Origin: Desmodus rotundus
Taxonomy: Eukaryota > Chordata > Mammalia > Chiroptera > Phyllostomidae
Direction of reading: 5' to 3'
Assembly (NCBI RefSeq): GCF_022682495.2
Contig: NC_071390.1
Location: 171,145,220 to 171,209,219 of the forward strand
Length of the DNA: 64,000 nucleotides
In this document: one piece after another, positions 44,336 through 55,714 of the stretch
Layout: the number at the start of each line of letters is the position of its first letter
Position numbering within the stretch: the first letter of the stretch is position 1
Translations under genes and position numbers: made by a program
Notes under the pieces: model-generated
Database searches by the model: none
The model's input: the letters and a program-made list of their open reading frames with translations, nothing else
Told to the model about the DNA's origin: nothing

Positions 44336-45423
44336 TAAGTATTCTTCCGAGTGTGACTGTGGAATCCAGCAGTTCCTCAGAAAATTCTCAAAGGGCTTCT
44401 AGTGTTATGATAAGGTAGCATTCTTTTTTAATTTTTCCCCTAAAAAATGAGAAGATAATTTCAGAACAAAATGAGCCTGTGTATAGTTACTTCCGTAACT
44501 TTTTCATTCCATGGTCTATAATTGAGAGGCAAAAATGGAGTCTTGTGACACAGTTTCCTGAGGAATGGTGCAACTGGAGTCTTCCTCATTTTTAATATGG
44601 CCACCATGTTTTATTTTTAATGACAATTTTCTTTCAGCTACTTCGATGAAGTTGTGATAGTCAGAAATCTCAATGATTTAAACCTCTTTATTATTATACA
44701 ACGTAGATAAACCACAATTAGTTTGGGTCTTTTACTTCCTATATTTCATTATCGTTTTCTCCTTAAAACCTTGGTCTCCCTTTCATTTCCCATAAGCAGA
44801 GTTGCAGACCGTGCTGAGTTCTGTGGTACAGAGGTCACAAAAAGAGTTTAGTGAGTTTTTGGTCAAGGGACTGAACTGATGAAGCTTACTGTCTTAGCGG
44901 CCAAGCCTTAGCACATATCCCATTGTTCTTTCAAACAGGTTTTTTGGCTGAAAGCAATCTTACTTTCAAAACAGCTCCCCCCTACCGTTAGGAAATGTAT
45001 AAGGCTCCACCTAATCTAATTTTTCTCTGCCTCTGTCAAACCTGGATTGAATTAGACCGCAAGATCCAAAATTGTTTAAGGATGATTACAGATATGTGCA
45101 CAGAAAAATACATGTTATGATTTTATATTCTATCCTACCTCATTTACAATTAACATGAATTTTTCAAATGCAAAATGGTGAGCAATTGAAGTCTTATTCA
45201 TTCATTATGACAGGTATTATGAAGAAGAAACATTTATTTTTGCATGTTAACCACTATGAAAGGTGTGTTAAATCTATCACTTTAACTTTAAACTTATAGA
45301 GATGTGTTATATAAAGCATTATCTTATTAATGCAAATGAAGGGTAAAGCCCAGCAAGGTTTTAAGAAATGCACTAAAGTGTACTTATCTAGTAGTGACAG
45401 TTGTATAGTCAGAATTGAAGTTA
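44336..45423. other. Unassigned DNA
   Basis: Nothing recognised. The right end (45424-45437) is the left TSD of the next VES. Confidence 0.45.
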
Positions 45424-45437
45424 GAGTCCAAAGTCTG

Positions 45438-45701
45438 GCCCTGGCTGGTGTGGCTCGGTTGGTTGCAGCATCGTCCTGTACTCAAAGGGTTGCAGGTTCA
45501 ATTCCTAGTCAGGGCCCATGCCTAGGTTGTGGGTTCAGTCCCCCATCTTGGTGCTTGTGATCCTCACTCCTGGCACACGCAGAAGGCAACCAATTGGTGC
45601 TTCTCTCTTGCATCAATGTTCCTCTCTTTTCCTTCCTCTCTCTCTAAGAAGCAATGAAAAAATGTCCTCTGGCGAGGATTAAAAAAAAAGAAGAAGAAGA
45701 G
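45438..45701 (+). mobile_element. VES SINE, long subfamily
   Basis: A 14-bp TSD gagtccaaagtctg at 45424-45437 and 45702-45715. The head reads 'ggctggtgtggctcggttgg' and the body 'ttcaattcctagtcagggcc'. Unlike the short copies it has a longer middle ('gatcctcactcctggcacac') and a different 3' module, 'caatgaaaaaatgtcctctg' then 'gcgaggattaaaa'. It shares both with the copy at 49846. Confidence 0.95.
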
Positions 45702-45715
45702 GAGTCCAAAGTCTG

Positions 45716-46342
45716 AGCTGTCAAAATTAATGAAAAAAGTTTCTGATGTTTGTAATCATCTTTTCCATAATTGTTTCAGAGACAGTATCAGCATTTTCAT
45801 TTTTGGAACTGTCTGTTCCACCTACCAATCTTCCGCAAATTGACTATTTTACTAATATTATGTTTTTTTAAATTAACATGTGTGTCATTTAAATGAATTG
45901 AGTGTAGGTACTATCAAATCCTATAATAGGTGGACTTCTAAAATTAGTTTTGAACAAATGGATGCAGCTGTTAACTGTAATATCTATTAGGTCAGGATTA
46001 ATTTTCTAATATGACAAAATTAACATTCAAAAAATATTTGCTATAAGCTAGATTTATTCTTTTACTATAAAACATGTTGTAATTCATAAAGCAGCATTTT
46101 ACAATGTTGTTAAACTTGTTGTTGTACAAGTATTTTTTCATTTTTTTAAAGGAAGTATACATTTCAGAAACTACAAACCAGAGAAAGGATTGATGATTTC
46201 TACAAATTTATGGGGAAAAAATGTTAAGTGTGTGTTTTTTTTGAGGTTTCATAAATAGAAAAAGAGAAATGACAGGAAGTTAAAATAAATTTATTTTAAA
46301 AATCAATATTAAATGATCCTCATTGATATTGGCGAGTCTCAA

Positions 46343-46388
<46 letters not shown>

Positions 46389-47599
46389 AATCTGTGTTTC
46401 ATTTCCACTTCCTCTCTCTCTTTCAGCTTTTGTCTCACTCCAGCTTCCGCCTAGAATTAAAAAGACTTTAGCAAGTTTACCTTGGAATCAGGAAGAAGAG
46501 TAGGGTTAGAAGACAGTGCTGGGGAAGGATACTAAATGTTGGTTTGTAGATCCACATTGATCTAAAACAGGCGACTCAGGTCTTCAGCGTGCTGGGGCGG
46601 GCTTCATCTGGCCACATGTGTATCGTTGCCATGTATGAGGACAGATTCGCTGCTACTGTAAATCTGAGAAGGATAGTTTATGTTGTGAAAGATTCATAAA
46701 GATCTCAATGGGTTGGATTCTTGAACTGGAAAGTACAAAGTAAGAGAAAATCCAATAGGGATAAATAGGATCAAATTGCACTGTGTTAAAAATGTTAATA
46801 GTAAGAGTTGGTTGGTTAGATGAGTACAGCTTAGGAGACTTCATTGGCTGCAGACTGCTGACAAATTCTCATAGCAGTGAGGACTATAGTTGATCACATT
46901 TTCTGTAGTAGAAACCCCTCTACTTATCAAAATATCCTTCCAGATCTAAGATTTAAAGGCAAGAATTGAACATTTAAATGCTCACAGAAGCAAAAAGAAC
47001 AGGAACTGTTAATGAATGAAGTGAGCAAGGATCATAACAATGTCTACTTTCACCTCAGACACACTTTGCATCTTAAAGAAAAAAAAAAATGTTCCTTGCA
47101 TATACAAGTATGGTTTCCCACAAATTTTTTGAATCACAAAGCTCTTTCTATTATTTATGTTCCTACTTTTAACAGAGACATAGATAAAATTAAATTTGTC
47201 TTCCCTTCTATCATACTTTAAGCAAACAGCACAAGTTCAATAAGGACAACAAACAACACTTGACATAATTATAATGTAAATGAGAGGCAATTGTGAGGAT
47301 ACTTGAAAACCAAAATGTACAGGTCCCATCCCAAGCCAGTACTTGCACTTGGCTTCAGATGCTTGTTGTCATGCACTAATGCAGGCTCACCATTGCTAGA
47401 TACTTCCCTTTTGCAAAAGAAGCAGGACACAAAGATTATTGTGTCAAGTGTCAGGGATTTAAATGTTGGCAATTCATTCACTTAATCATTAAACATTGTG
47501 TAGACAAACATTGTGTGAGCCAAGCAAAACACTTCTGTAGGTGATGGAGTATAGCTTATTACTTCTGCTGCAGAAGCCCAAACTATTTTTACACTTCAA
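45716..47599. other. Unassigned AT-rich DNA, 1.9 kb
   Basis: No repeat family recognised apart from the TC microsatellite at 46346. Several T- and A-runs. Open frames are short and featureless. Confidence 0.45.
46346..46388. repeat. (TC)n microsatellite
   Basis: About 17 nearly perfect TC units, with looser CT-rich sequence following. Confidence 0.95.
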
Positions 47600-47797
47600 T
47601 ATTTTTATTCTTCTGGTATTTCAAGACCAAGCTCAGGGAATACCTTCTTTGTGAAGCTTTTCTTGAATTTCTTCAAGATATGTTTCACTTCTCTGTGTCT
47701 CCATTACCCTCTAAACAATTCTGTCATAGCAGCTATATGTATTTTACTTATTTAATCTTCTGCATTAAGCTGTAAGCTCCTCCAGGCAAGATACTAT
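47600..47797 (+). repeat. L2 LINE, left half of a split copy
   Basis: Plus strand: 'tcaagaccaagctcagggaa', 'taccttctttgtgaagcttt', 'cattaagctgtaagctcctc', 'caggcaagatac'. Resumes at about 48243. Confidence 0.85.
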
Positions 47798-48242
47798 AAT
47801 TGGCTGAATGGTGACCCTCCCAAAATTATGTCCACGCCCTAAACCCTAGATCTTGTGTGACCTTATTTGGGAAAAGGGTCTTTGTAGATGTAATTAAGTT
47901 AAGGATCTCCAGGTGAGATCATCCTGGATCTTCTAGGTATACCCTAAATTCAATGCCACATGCCCTTATAACTGACATAGAGGAGAAGAAACAGAGGGGA
48001 AAGTCATGTGAGGACACAGGCAGGGATTAAAGAGATGCAGCCAAAAGTGAAGGAAAGCTTGGAGCCACCAGAAGGTGGAAGAAGCAAGGCAGGATCCTCT
48101 TCGAGCCTTCAGAGAGAGCTTGGTGCTCCTGACTCCTTGAACACTGACTTCTGGCCTGCAAACTGTGACAGAAAAACTTCGGTTGTCTTTAGTCACCTCC
48201 TTTTGTGATTTGTTCTAAAATCCCTAGGACACTAATTCAGAG
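47798..48242 (+). mobile_element. MLT1 (ERVL-MaLR) solo LTR inside L2
   Basis: LTR from 'ttggctgaatggtgaccctc' and 'ccaaaattatgtccacgccc', through 'gtagatgtaattaagttaag' and 'gtcatgtgaggacacaggca', to 'aaactgtgacagaaaaactt' and 'ctaggacactaattcag'. The 5-mer actat flanks it (47793-47797 and 48243-48247), a fitting 5-bp TSD. The 66-76 codon frames here belong to the LTR. Confidence 0.85.
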
Positions 48243-48335
48243 ACTATGCTTCTATAACTTTGTATGCCAAACCCCTAGCACCAAGTCTGGCAGGTAGGAG
48301 GCAGGCAGGAAATAGATGTTAATTTCTTTGGAATC
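48243..48335 (+). repeat. L2 LINE, right half of a split copy
   Basis: 'ctataactttgtatgccaaa', 'cccctagcaccaagtctggc', 'aggtaggag' complete the L2 begun at 47600. Confidence 0.8.
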
Positions 48336-49223
48336 AAATGATACATTCTCAGTCTTTAGGAGCCTAGCACACTTCCTGCACTGTAGTGGGATGATTTTCC
48401 ATTTCTCGCATGGGCTCAGATGGGCTTGTTAAGGCTCAGTAATCAACAAGTAGCAGTTTATTAATGTCAGAAATCTTTCTGTCGAATTCCTCTCAGTACA
48501 GTGCACATAGTATGCCTCCCTACAAACAACTGAAAAGAAAGAGCTACTTCCTCTATATAGGGCATGCTGGCCTACACCCTAATGTGCATAAAAGATTATC
48601 TCTTTCCTGAGGAAGGTGGTCACCGGTCCTCACTGAAACACAGAATAGCAGAGTGTGTTCTCACTACTCAAGATGTGGATTTGGACCAAAGTGCTATTTG
48701 CTCCTAGCTGTAACACCTTGAGTACATTCTTGTACTTCTCTGAGGGAGTGGAGGGCGTGGGGCAGCACTAAACACAGTGTTTATTAAAAGGATTAGATAG
48801 GTTGAAAGTCCTCCCTGAATACCTGGACTTAGAAGGGACTAAAAAAGAAAGTGTTACTTGCCTTCTACAGATTTCTAGTACTGTATGCTGTTTTCTTTGA
48901 TTGAGGTATTAAAGGCTGAGAAAATGTGTTCAGTGTGCCTACTGGTTTGAATTTAAGGATATTAAGCTGGATTTCCTATTCTTAAAATGAAATCCAGATT
49001 TCCCTTTATAATTCCTGAAGAGCTGGTTGGGGCATGGGCAGGGTGAGGAGCTGGGACATTAGTACCACAAGGAGCTTTAACACCATTCATCTTGGTGATT
49101 GTTAGTTGATGCTTCCTACCAGTATCAGGATTCATAATAAGAAGGTCCCAAAGATGAAATCATGCAACCGCAACCAGAATTGCATCAATTTCAAGGCTTT
49201 TCGTGAGGAAGCAGGTGTTGAAC
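48336..49223. other. Unassigned DNA, weak MIR trace
   Basis: Mostly unassigned. Positions about 48650-48780 ('gatgtggatttggaccaaag', 'cttgagtacattcttgtact') faintly resemble a plus-strand MIR, not firm. Confidence 0.4.
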
Positions 49224-49235
49224 ATTATGTTTAGC

Positions 49236-49448
49236 ACCCTGGCTGGTGTGGCTCAGTGGATTGAGTGGCGGCCTGCAAACCAAAGGATCTCCAGTTCAAT
49301 TCCCAATTCCCAGTCAGGACACATGCCCATGCTATGGGCCAGGTCCCCAGTGGGAGGTGTGTGAGAGGCAACCACACACTGATGTTTCTCTCCTTCTTTT
49401 TCCCTCCCTTCCCCTCTCTAATAAATAAAATCTTTAAAAAGAAAGAAA
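49236..49448 (+). mobile_element. VES SINE
   Basis: TSD attatgtttagc / attatatttagc at 49224-49235 and 49449-49460. The head 'tggctggtgtggctcagtgg' contains a consensus A box (tggctcagtgg, 49249-49259). The B box is damaged (agttcaattcc) and followed by a 7-bp duplication (aattccc). The body and tail are of the short VES type. Confidence 0.95.
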
Positions 49449-49460
49449 ATTATATTTAGC

Positions 49461-49717
49461 CTTATCAATAGAGTTTTCTCAGTAGGCAAAACATATTCAG
49501 CATCAGGCTAGTGTTGCTGGTACTTATATTGGCCAGCCCATCAATCTTTCTAGAAGAAGAATAGACCCAGCACAAGACCTGTTGAAAACAGTTTCAATTC
49601 CATTCCTGTGAACTAGTCCAAAGGCTTACGTAAGAAGGAGGAAGCTTACCAAAGGGAAGGGTCTTTGGTTCTGCCAGTCTCAAAACTATGCAAAGGGTAA
49701 ATTGGGTTACATCAGTA
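49461..49717. other. Unassigned DNA
   Basis: Nothing recognised. Confidence 0.35.
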
Positions 49718-49845
49718 ATGTGTATTTTTTAATATTTTTTATTTTAAGTTACAGTAGACCTACAATATTATATTAGTTTCAGGTATAAAACATAATGATT
49801 ACACAGTTATAGAACTTATGATCACCTCCATAAATCTAGGACCCA
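49718..49845 (-). mobile_element. L1 3' UTR, left of a VES insertion
   Basis: Inverted L1 3' UTR: 'ttacagtagacctacaatat', 'tatattagtttcaggtataa', 'atgatcacctccataaatct'. Cut by a VES SINE; continues at 50109. Confidence 0.8.
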
Positions 49846-50108
49846 GTCCCAGCCAGTGTGACTCAGTTGGTTGCAGCATTGTCCTATAGAGCAAAGGGTC
49901 ACAGGTTTGATTCCTGGTCGTGGCACATAACCGATTGCAGGTTCAATCCCCAGTTGGGGCGCATGTGAGAAGGCAATCGACCAATATTTCTCTCTCATAT
50001 CATTGTTTCTCTCTGTCTCTGTCTCTCTGTCTCTCTCTCTCTTCCTCTTCCTCCCTCCTTGAAAGAAATGAAAAAATGTCCTTGGGGGAGGATTAAAAAA
50101 GTCTAGCA
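49846..50108 (+). mobile_element. VES SINE, long subfamily, inside L1
   Basis: Imperfect 14-bp TSD (aaatctaggaccca at 49832-49845, aaatctggtaccca at 50109-50122). The head 'agccagtgtgactcagttgg', a B box of exact-length form ggtttgattcc, and the 3' module 'aaatgaaaaaatgtccttgg' then 'gggaggattaaaaaa' as in the copy at 45438. A CT-rich run precedes the module. Confidence 0.95.
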
Positions 50109-50160
50109 AAATCTGGTACCCATGTGACACCATGGATATTACAATATTATTGACAGTGAT
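50109..50160 (-). mobile_element. L1 3' UTR, right of the VES insertion
   Basis: 'atctggtacccatgtgacac' and 'attacaatattattgacagt' continue the inverted L1 3' UTR from 49718. Confidence 0.75.
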
Positions 50161-50204
50161 TTGTATTGATTCACTAATCAATACAAATGATAATGAGAAT
50201 GATT

Positions 50205-50390
50205 TACAGTCCCAGATGACATTTGTCGAGGCCCAGTGATATTTTTGGTTGTCATGTTGAGGAAGGGAGAATTATCCTGGTATCTAAGGGGCAGAGGCCA
50301 GGGATGCTGCTAAGCATCCTGCAATGCGTAAGACAGCTCCCATAACAGAGTGGTATTCAGCCCAAAATTGAATAGTGGAGAAAACACAGA
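50205..50390 (+). mobile_element. MER5A-like hAT-Charlie MITE
   Basis: 'tatttttggttgtcatgttg', 'gtatctaaggggcagaggcc', 'agggatgctgctaagcatcc', 'tattcagcccaaaattgaat' follow the MER5A consensus in order. Ends are decayed and no transposase is present. Confidence 0.85.
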
Positions 50391-52339
50391 ATAGAAGAAC
50401 ATACGAAAAGTGTCTGGAAAGGAAAGCTCAATTAAATGTGGGGCTGCAGCAGATTTTATAGAGCATACACATGCCCGAGCTTAGAGACAAAGAGATAAAA
50501 GTCAAATCTTGTGAAGAGAAGTAGAGACATGTATCTGTATCTGCCAAACAATGTGCCACCCAAAATGCGACATGATCTTGAGAGTCAGTGGAAGGGAAGA
50601 AAAGAGACCGCTACTTGATCCGACCTGATCCAGAGATGCATTTGCCACAGCAGTGTTTCCAGGTCATTAGACAGAGGCTATAGTAAAGCAAATGTCACTA
50701 GAATGCACTGGAGTCAATTCTAGCGCTCTCTGTTATCTGTGATACAAATGTTGGGGGAGTTGCAGAAATGCACACTGTGTTGGTTTTCCTGGGATGAGGG
50801 GCTGAATTACTGTGCATTTCAGTCCTTGTCAACGAAGACATAAAGGTACTACCGATGCAGCTGAACATAAAAGGAAGTAAGTGGAGGAAGAAGGAGAAAC
50901 TTGCTGATATCCTTTTCTAACAGATCGAGATAAGGAATTGAGATATTACCTATATGTATAAAAAATTGATAAGAGGTTTGAGACTGTCATATAAAGGTAA
51001 TTATTTTACTAAAGTGATAAACTTTTAACAATCAAAAGTTTGGAATGGATAGGGAGATGAAAGATTGAGTTCAATCTGGAAATTGAGACAAGATATTAAT
51101 AATCCTAAAAGGTCAGTAAAGATAAAATTTAGCATGATGAAGGAAACTTCAGGAGAACAAACACAAAAAAAGTTGTTGACAATGTTTATAGCTGAGAAGT
51201 GTGGTGTGGATGGTGGGTGTGCAGTGGTGGTGGTGAGTTAGATAGGAGGTTATTACTTTGCCTCATAGGCCTTTCCATGCAATTTCCTTTTTTTAATATG
51301 TGCAAGTATTATTTTGCTAATTTGCATTAAAGAATTAATCAAAGTTTTATACATTTAGCTGAAAAGGTAATAAACTTTGGTCATAATACCATATAGGTTG
51401 TCTTTGATATGCCAGCCATTATTCTTAAATTGCCTATACAGCTATTCAGTTACTGCTTGTTTTACCTAATCACTGACTTTAGAGTTCGTATTTATGCAGT
51501 GTTTCATATAGGGGGAGTATTTTTCACATTTATGATTTCTGTACATTTTTAACACCACGGGGAACTTTGGTTAGGGCACTTGGAGAAGTAGCCCCTAAGA
51601 CAGATTTCTGTTTCAGATTGGAGAGCACTAGGGATGAGCACTTATGCAGGAATAAGGGAGCTGGATTGGGCAGGAGGCTGTGGCCACTGCAAGGCAGTCG
51701 CAGTAAAGTCCTCAACTGATTCTACAGGATGGGTTTAAGATGAGATGGTCCTTTGGAGTTGTTCCAAATAACGAGGCAAGAGGGCCTGGACTGAATTCTC
51801 GCTTGTTGACAAGAATTGCCTGGAAGGACCGTGAGGATGGAGGCTTTGTGCAGTGGAGTACAATTCCCCAGTGAAAGCCAGCTGAGCTCTGGAAACTACT
51901 GATACCTCCAGCACTGGGCAAATCTGTGCTTCATTCCTGAAGGCAGAATGTCTGATTGGCGCATCTATTGGTGTAGCCACTAAAATCTCCATTTTATACA
52001 TGTGGAAATGGAAGAACCCTTTATGGTGTGAACCATGCTGACCTCCCCTCCCTAACATATCATATCAAAATGCGCATTTTATAATCTGGTCGTGTCGGTT
52101 TTCCTGTGCTCCCTGCGTAGCCAGGCCATGCTTTCTCTTTGTGCCGCTGAGCATACTATACTTTCCACCTGAGGTGTCATTTTCTCCTCTCTTCTACAAG
52201 ATGACCTGTAGCTAGCCCTTCAACAACCTCAGGAAAAGCACCAATTAGTTTTGGGGCCTTTAACTTAGCATTCTCTACAATGCAGTACATTCCACTGTAA
52301 AAGATCTCAACAAAGTGTAGCGTAATATATTTTTAGAAA
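50391..52339. other. Unassigned single-copy DNA, 1.95 kb
   Basis: No gene or repeat recognised. The 107-codon frame on the minus strand (51735-52058) overlaps another in a different frame and has no domain I know. Confidence 0.45.
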
Positions 52340-52460
52340 TTTGGGGGGCCTCTCTCTCACTAGACTTTGAAGTCCCTGAAATTGAGACTTTGAGTCTTGG
52401 CTATTGTTTACCAAGTACCACATTCATTGACTTTACCTGTAGTAGGTGCTCAACAAACAC
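52340..52460 (+). repeat. L2 LINE 3' end
   Basis: 'ctctcactagactttgaagt', 'ccctgaaattgagactttga', 'cctgtagtaggtgctcaaca' match the L2 terminus. Confidence 0.8.
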
Positions 52461-53439
52461 AAATTGCATTTTTTTTAAACAAATAGAAGGCTTGTTTTAA
52501 ATTCCAAATCAGATGATTTATATTTCATACTTATGATTTTAGGATCTCACAGAAGCTCTTGTGTCTTTTTTTCCAGTTTTGCCCTACCTACCTCAGAGGT
52601 CAGGTATGGAAAAACAAAATGCTACTCAGAAATGATGTGCACACACTCCACGAGCCAAGGTATAATGGACATACTGTGGTTTTTGTATGATTGTGACATC
52701 ACCAATTATCAACTCGACCTCAAGACATATCAATTTCATCACTATAAACTTTGTTGGTTTCCATCCACAAGCTGACATTCACCTCTCTTAACCCATCTAT
52801 ATGACTCACTGAGCAATGAGTTAAGCTATTTTCCTAAAAATATGCCCAATGACAGAACATAAGCATGGCAGTTGAATCTTTATTTTCAAATACGGTGTCT
52901 ATAATCATCCACATGATTGTTACTTTCAGAACATCATCCTAGTCAATGAAAGGAATTTTCCTTTAAGGTTACTTCTTGACATCTGACTCACAACTAAATT
53001 AAATTTTATGCAACAGGAAAATATGCATCATTTCCCTGTGTGTATCTCAGGGGTTTTTAATTTTTTTTTTAATTTTTTGAGGTTACCTTTGAGAACCCAG
53101 GAAAATACTTTCCTCCTGACTCTCCACTAGAACAAGCCCTGGGTTTATCATAAATATATGTAAATGCCTCTGATTCTTTCCTGCTTACTAGAAGGATGTA
53201 AACCATCAATAAAAGACATTGGCATGCAAAAGTTTATTTCATGAAAAATATATATATAGATAGATCTTCAAATGTGATCTACTAACTTCATAAAGTATTA
53301 ATACTAAACAAATATTGGTGAATAATCCTTGAAAACCTAAACTTTAACATCTGTCTTTCTCTAAATAAAATATGAAATTATTATTTTCCACTTGAGAGTA
53401 TTTGGAAGACAGATACTGCCTGGCATGAAATGTCTTTTT
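52461..53439. other. Unassigned AT-rich DNA
   Basis: Nothing recognised. Confidence 0.45.
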
Positions 53440-53690
53440 TTCTTTTTTTTTTTTTTAATACTGTTTAGTTTCATTTAAGTCCATTTTTAAATTATTTAAA
53501 AGGAAGTCTTTTTTCCAGTGTTACAAGTAACACATGCTCATTGTAGAAAATTCACAAGACAGAGGAGTTTAAAAAAGGACATTAAAATCATCTCTAAGAT
53601 TTGTATACAAAGGTAGCTACATAAAATTTTTGATAAGTTTCCTTTCAGTCTTCTTATCTCACATATATATTTTAACTGCCGTTTTATGAA
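53440..53690. repeat. Probable old interspersed repeat, family not assigned
   Basis: After a T-run, 'gttacaagtaacacatgctc', 'attgtagaaaattcacaaga' and 'tcctttcagtcttcttatct' recall a common mammalian repeat, but I cannot say whether it is L1-derived or a DNA element. Confidence 0.4.
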
Positions 53691-53795
53691 GTCATTTTCT
53701 AATTTTAAAAAATTTAATATTGAGTTTTCCTGTATCCTTAAAATATTTTCCTAAAGAAGTTTTCAATGATTACTTAACATCCTATTGCATGGATG

Positions 53796-54050
53796 CCCTG
53801 GACCCTGATTTCACTCATATGTGGAATTTAATGAACAAACTGAACTAACAAGCAAAATAGAGACAGACTCATAGATGGAGAGCAGGATGACAGCTAAGTG
53901 GGGTGGGAGAGGTCAGGGGTGGAGGGATTGAGCAAAAAGGAAAAAGGGTTCACGGACATGGACAACAGTGTGGCGATGGGGGAGGGCGCAGTGCAGCATG
54001 AGGGGACTGAATGGTAATGGAAAAATGCCGCACAAGAAATTTTAAAAAGA
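53796..54050 (+). mobile_element. Bat-type L1 3' end, 5'-truncated
   Basis: Starts in the last part of L1 ('gatttcactcatatgtggaa', 'tttaatgaacaaactgaact') and runs through a G-rich 3' UTR ('gtgtggcgatgggggagggc', 'gggactgaatggtaatggaa') to an A-rich end. Not coding. Confidence 0.8.
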
Positions 54051-54768
54051 TGATTCATGAACATGGCTTAAGTGATGGCTTTGTAGTTCCTTTAGATAGC
54101 TTCGTAAAAGTTTCTGTGCTTATCTGAAATTACAAAACACTCTTTTAGGAAATTTACGTGTTCAAAAAAAATAGGAAATGGAAGAAGATTTATGGCAGAT
54201 ATCAGAACTACAGTTGAGAATAACTGGCAAGGTTGTGACAATAGGAAAAGAAATGAAAAAATTTAATCAGAAAACTGGAATATGCAAAAAATAAATATAA
54301 CCAAATTATAGATGTGAAAAATAAAATAACTAAAATTAAAATCTCGATTGAGCAGCTTTGCCTCCACTGATGAAAAGACTAAAGATTTGTGAACTGGAAG
54401 ATAGGTCAGTAAAAAATTAAAAACAAAATGAAGCAACCAACACCACAGCAAAACCCCAGATAGGTTGAAGCCTGGAAGAAAAATCTAGTGAAGTGAATAC
54501 TGATACATTGGTCATGGTGAAAAAATCTAACATTTAAGTAATTGCTAAATATTGATAAAATGAAAAAAGAGACCATGTAGCAGAAGCACTTTTTAAAAAG
54601 AAAATGGCAAAGAATTTTGCAAAACTTAGGACATAAAGCCATTGGTTTCCAACATTCCTTAAACTCCACGCACTATCAGTCAAAGGTAAATCATGCCCAG
54701 TTATATTACAGTAAAACTTTTTGGCAGTCAAAAATAAAGGGTGAGGAAAAAAAGATACATTTCTTTGA
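54051..54768. other. Unassigned AT-rich DNA
   Basis: Nothing recognised. Three overlapping minus-strand frames (54263-54788) in a purine-rich plus strand are products of base composition. Confidence 0.4.
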
Positions 54769-54774
54769 AAAGAG

Positions 54775-55641
54775 TGTAACACACACACAGCTGTGGGGGG
54801 GGGGGGGCGGGGATTCTACCTGCAAAGCCCCCCCCATCTGCCACAAATGAGAATAAGTCTACCAAGACTTGATCTGCTTGGGGAGGAAAGGTGGCCAATC
54901 TCTTAAAGGAGAAGGGCCAGGAACCTGTTCCTCAATGGGCTTTTATTGGGTTCAATTTGCACGGTAATACAGGGCATATATGTAAAACTCATCAATCATT
55001 GTCAGGCAGTAATGATCAAACAATAGACAACATACAAAGAACTCTGAGGGCTTATTCTGAGTCAGGGTCAGTTAGCTAAAGGGACATAAAACTTTGGGGA
55101 AACAAACTAATTCTATGCTTGGACCCTTATCATTTAAATTGAGGATATTCTTAGCAAAGCAAGTTTCACAGGATATTGTGCATTCTTTCTTAGGCCTGAT
55201 TGCCCCAGGGTACTTGCCCTTTCCAGCACAGGGCCGCACCACCCTCTGGCATTGTTTCAGGCTTAAGTCAGGTGGGGGAAGTAAGGCAGCCAAGAGATTA
55301 GGAGACTTCTCACAGACAGAATGAGGACTCGGGTGATGTCAAAGCCAAGGGGTGAGGGTCCATTACTGCCTTTTTCTACAGCCCCCCAAGTTCTTCCTGA
55401 GGGCCCCTTCAAGATCATGCCTGTCTTAGGTCATCCCTCCCTTGAGGAATCTTACCCATCATTGGCTAACCAGTCATCCACCCCAGGGCCAAGCAGGGTG
55501 ATGTGAAAGGGGGCAGAGGCAGTGCCCCTGCCAGGGAGATAAGCTTTGTTTTCTTAGTGGCCTATGGTCCCAAGGTCTCTTTACTCAGCCGTAGCCATGG
55601 GGGGTTACAGCTTCTGAAACCAGGCAGGGTGGTTCCCAACA
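54775..55641 (-). mobile_element. Endogenous retrovirus LTR, probable class II, solo
   Basis: The plus strand ends 'ccaggcagggtggttcccaa' then 'ca' at 55641, so the LTR begins TGTTGGGAACC on the minus strand, a start typical of class II (betaretrovirus-like, ERVK) LTRs. A poly-A signal AATAAA lies at 54942-54947 (minus), with a TATA-like string just upstream near 54977. The far end is ambiguous: TGT at 54775 or 54792, on either side of a CA run, followed by about 13 G. No clean 6-bp TSD is found. No primer-binding site, gag, pro, pol or env sequence adjoins it, so it is most likely a solo LTR. The short frames inside it are not viral genes. It is much less decayed than the MaLR LTRs. Confidence 0.75.
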
Positions 55642-55714
55642 CACAATGGTCAGACAGCCTCTCAACCAAAACATCAGGAGCTGCAAATCAATAGGATGAT
55701 GCCTTCGGTGTGTT

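Noticed and set aside
54775..55641. Retroviral coding genes next to the LTR
   Set aside because: Flanks on both sides show no primer-binding site or gag, pol or env-like sequence. Only an LTR is supported.
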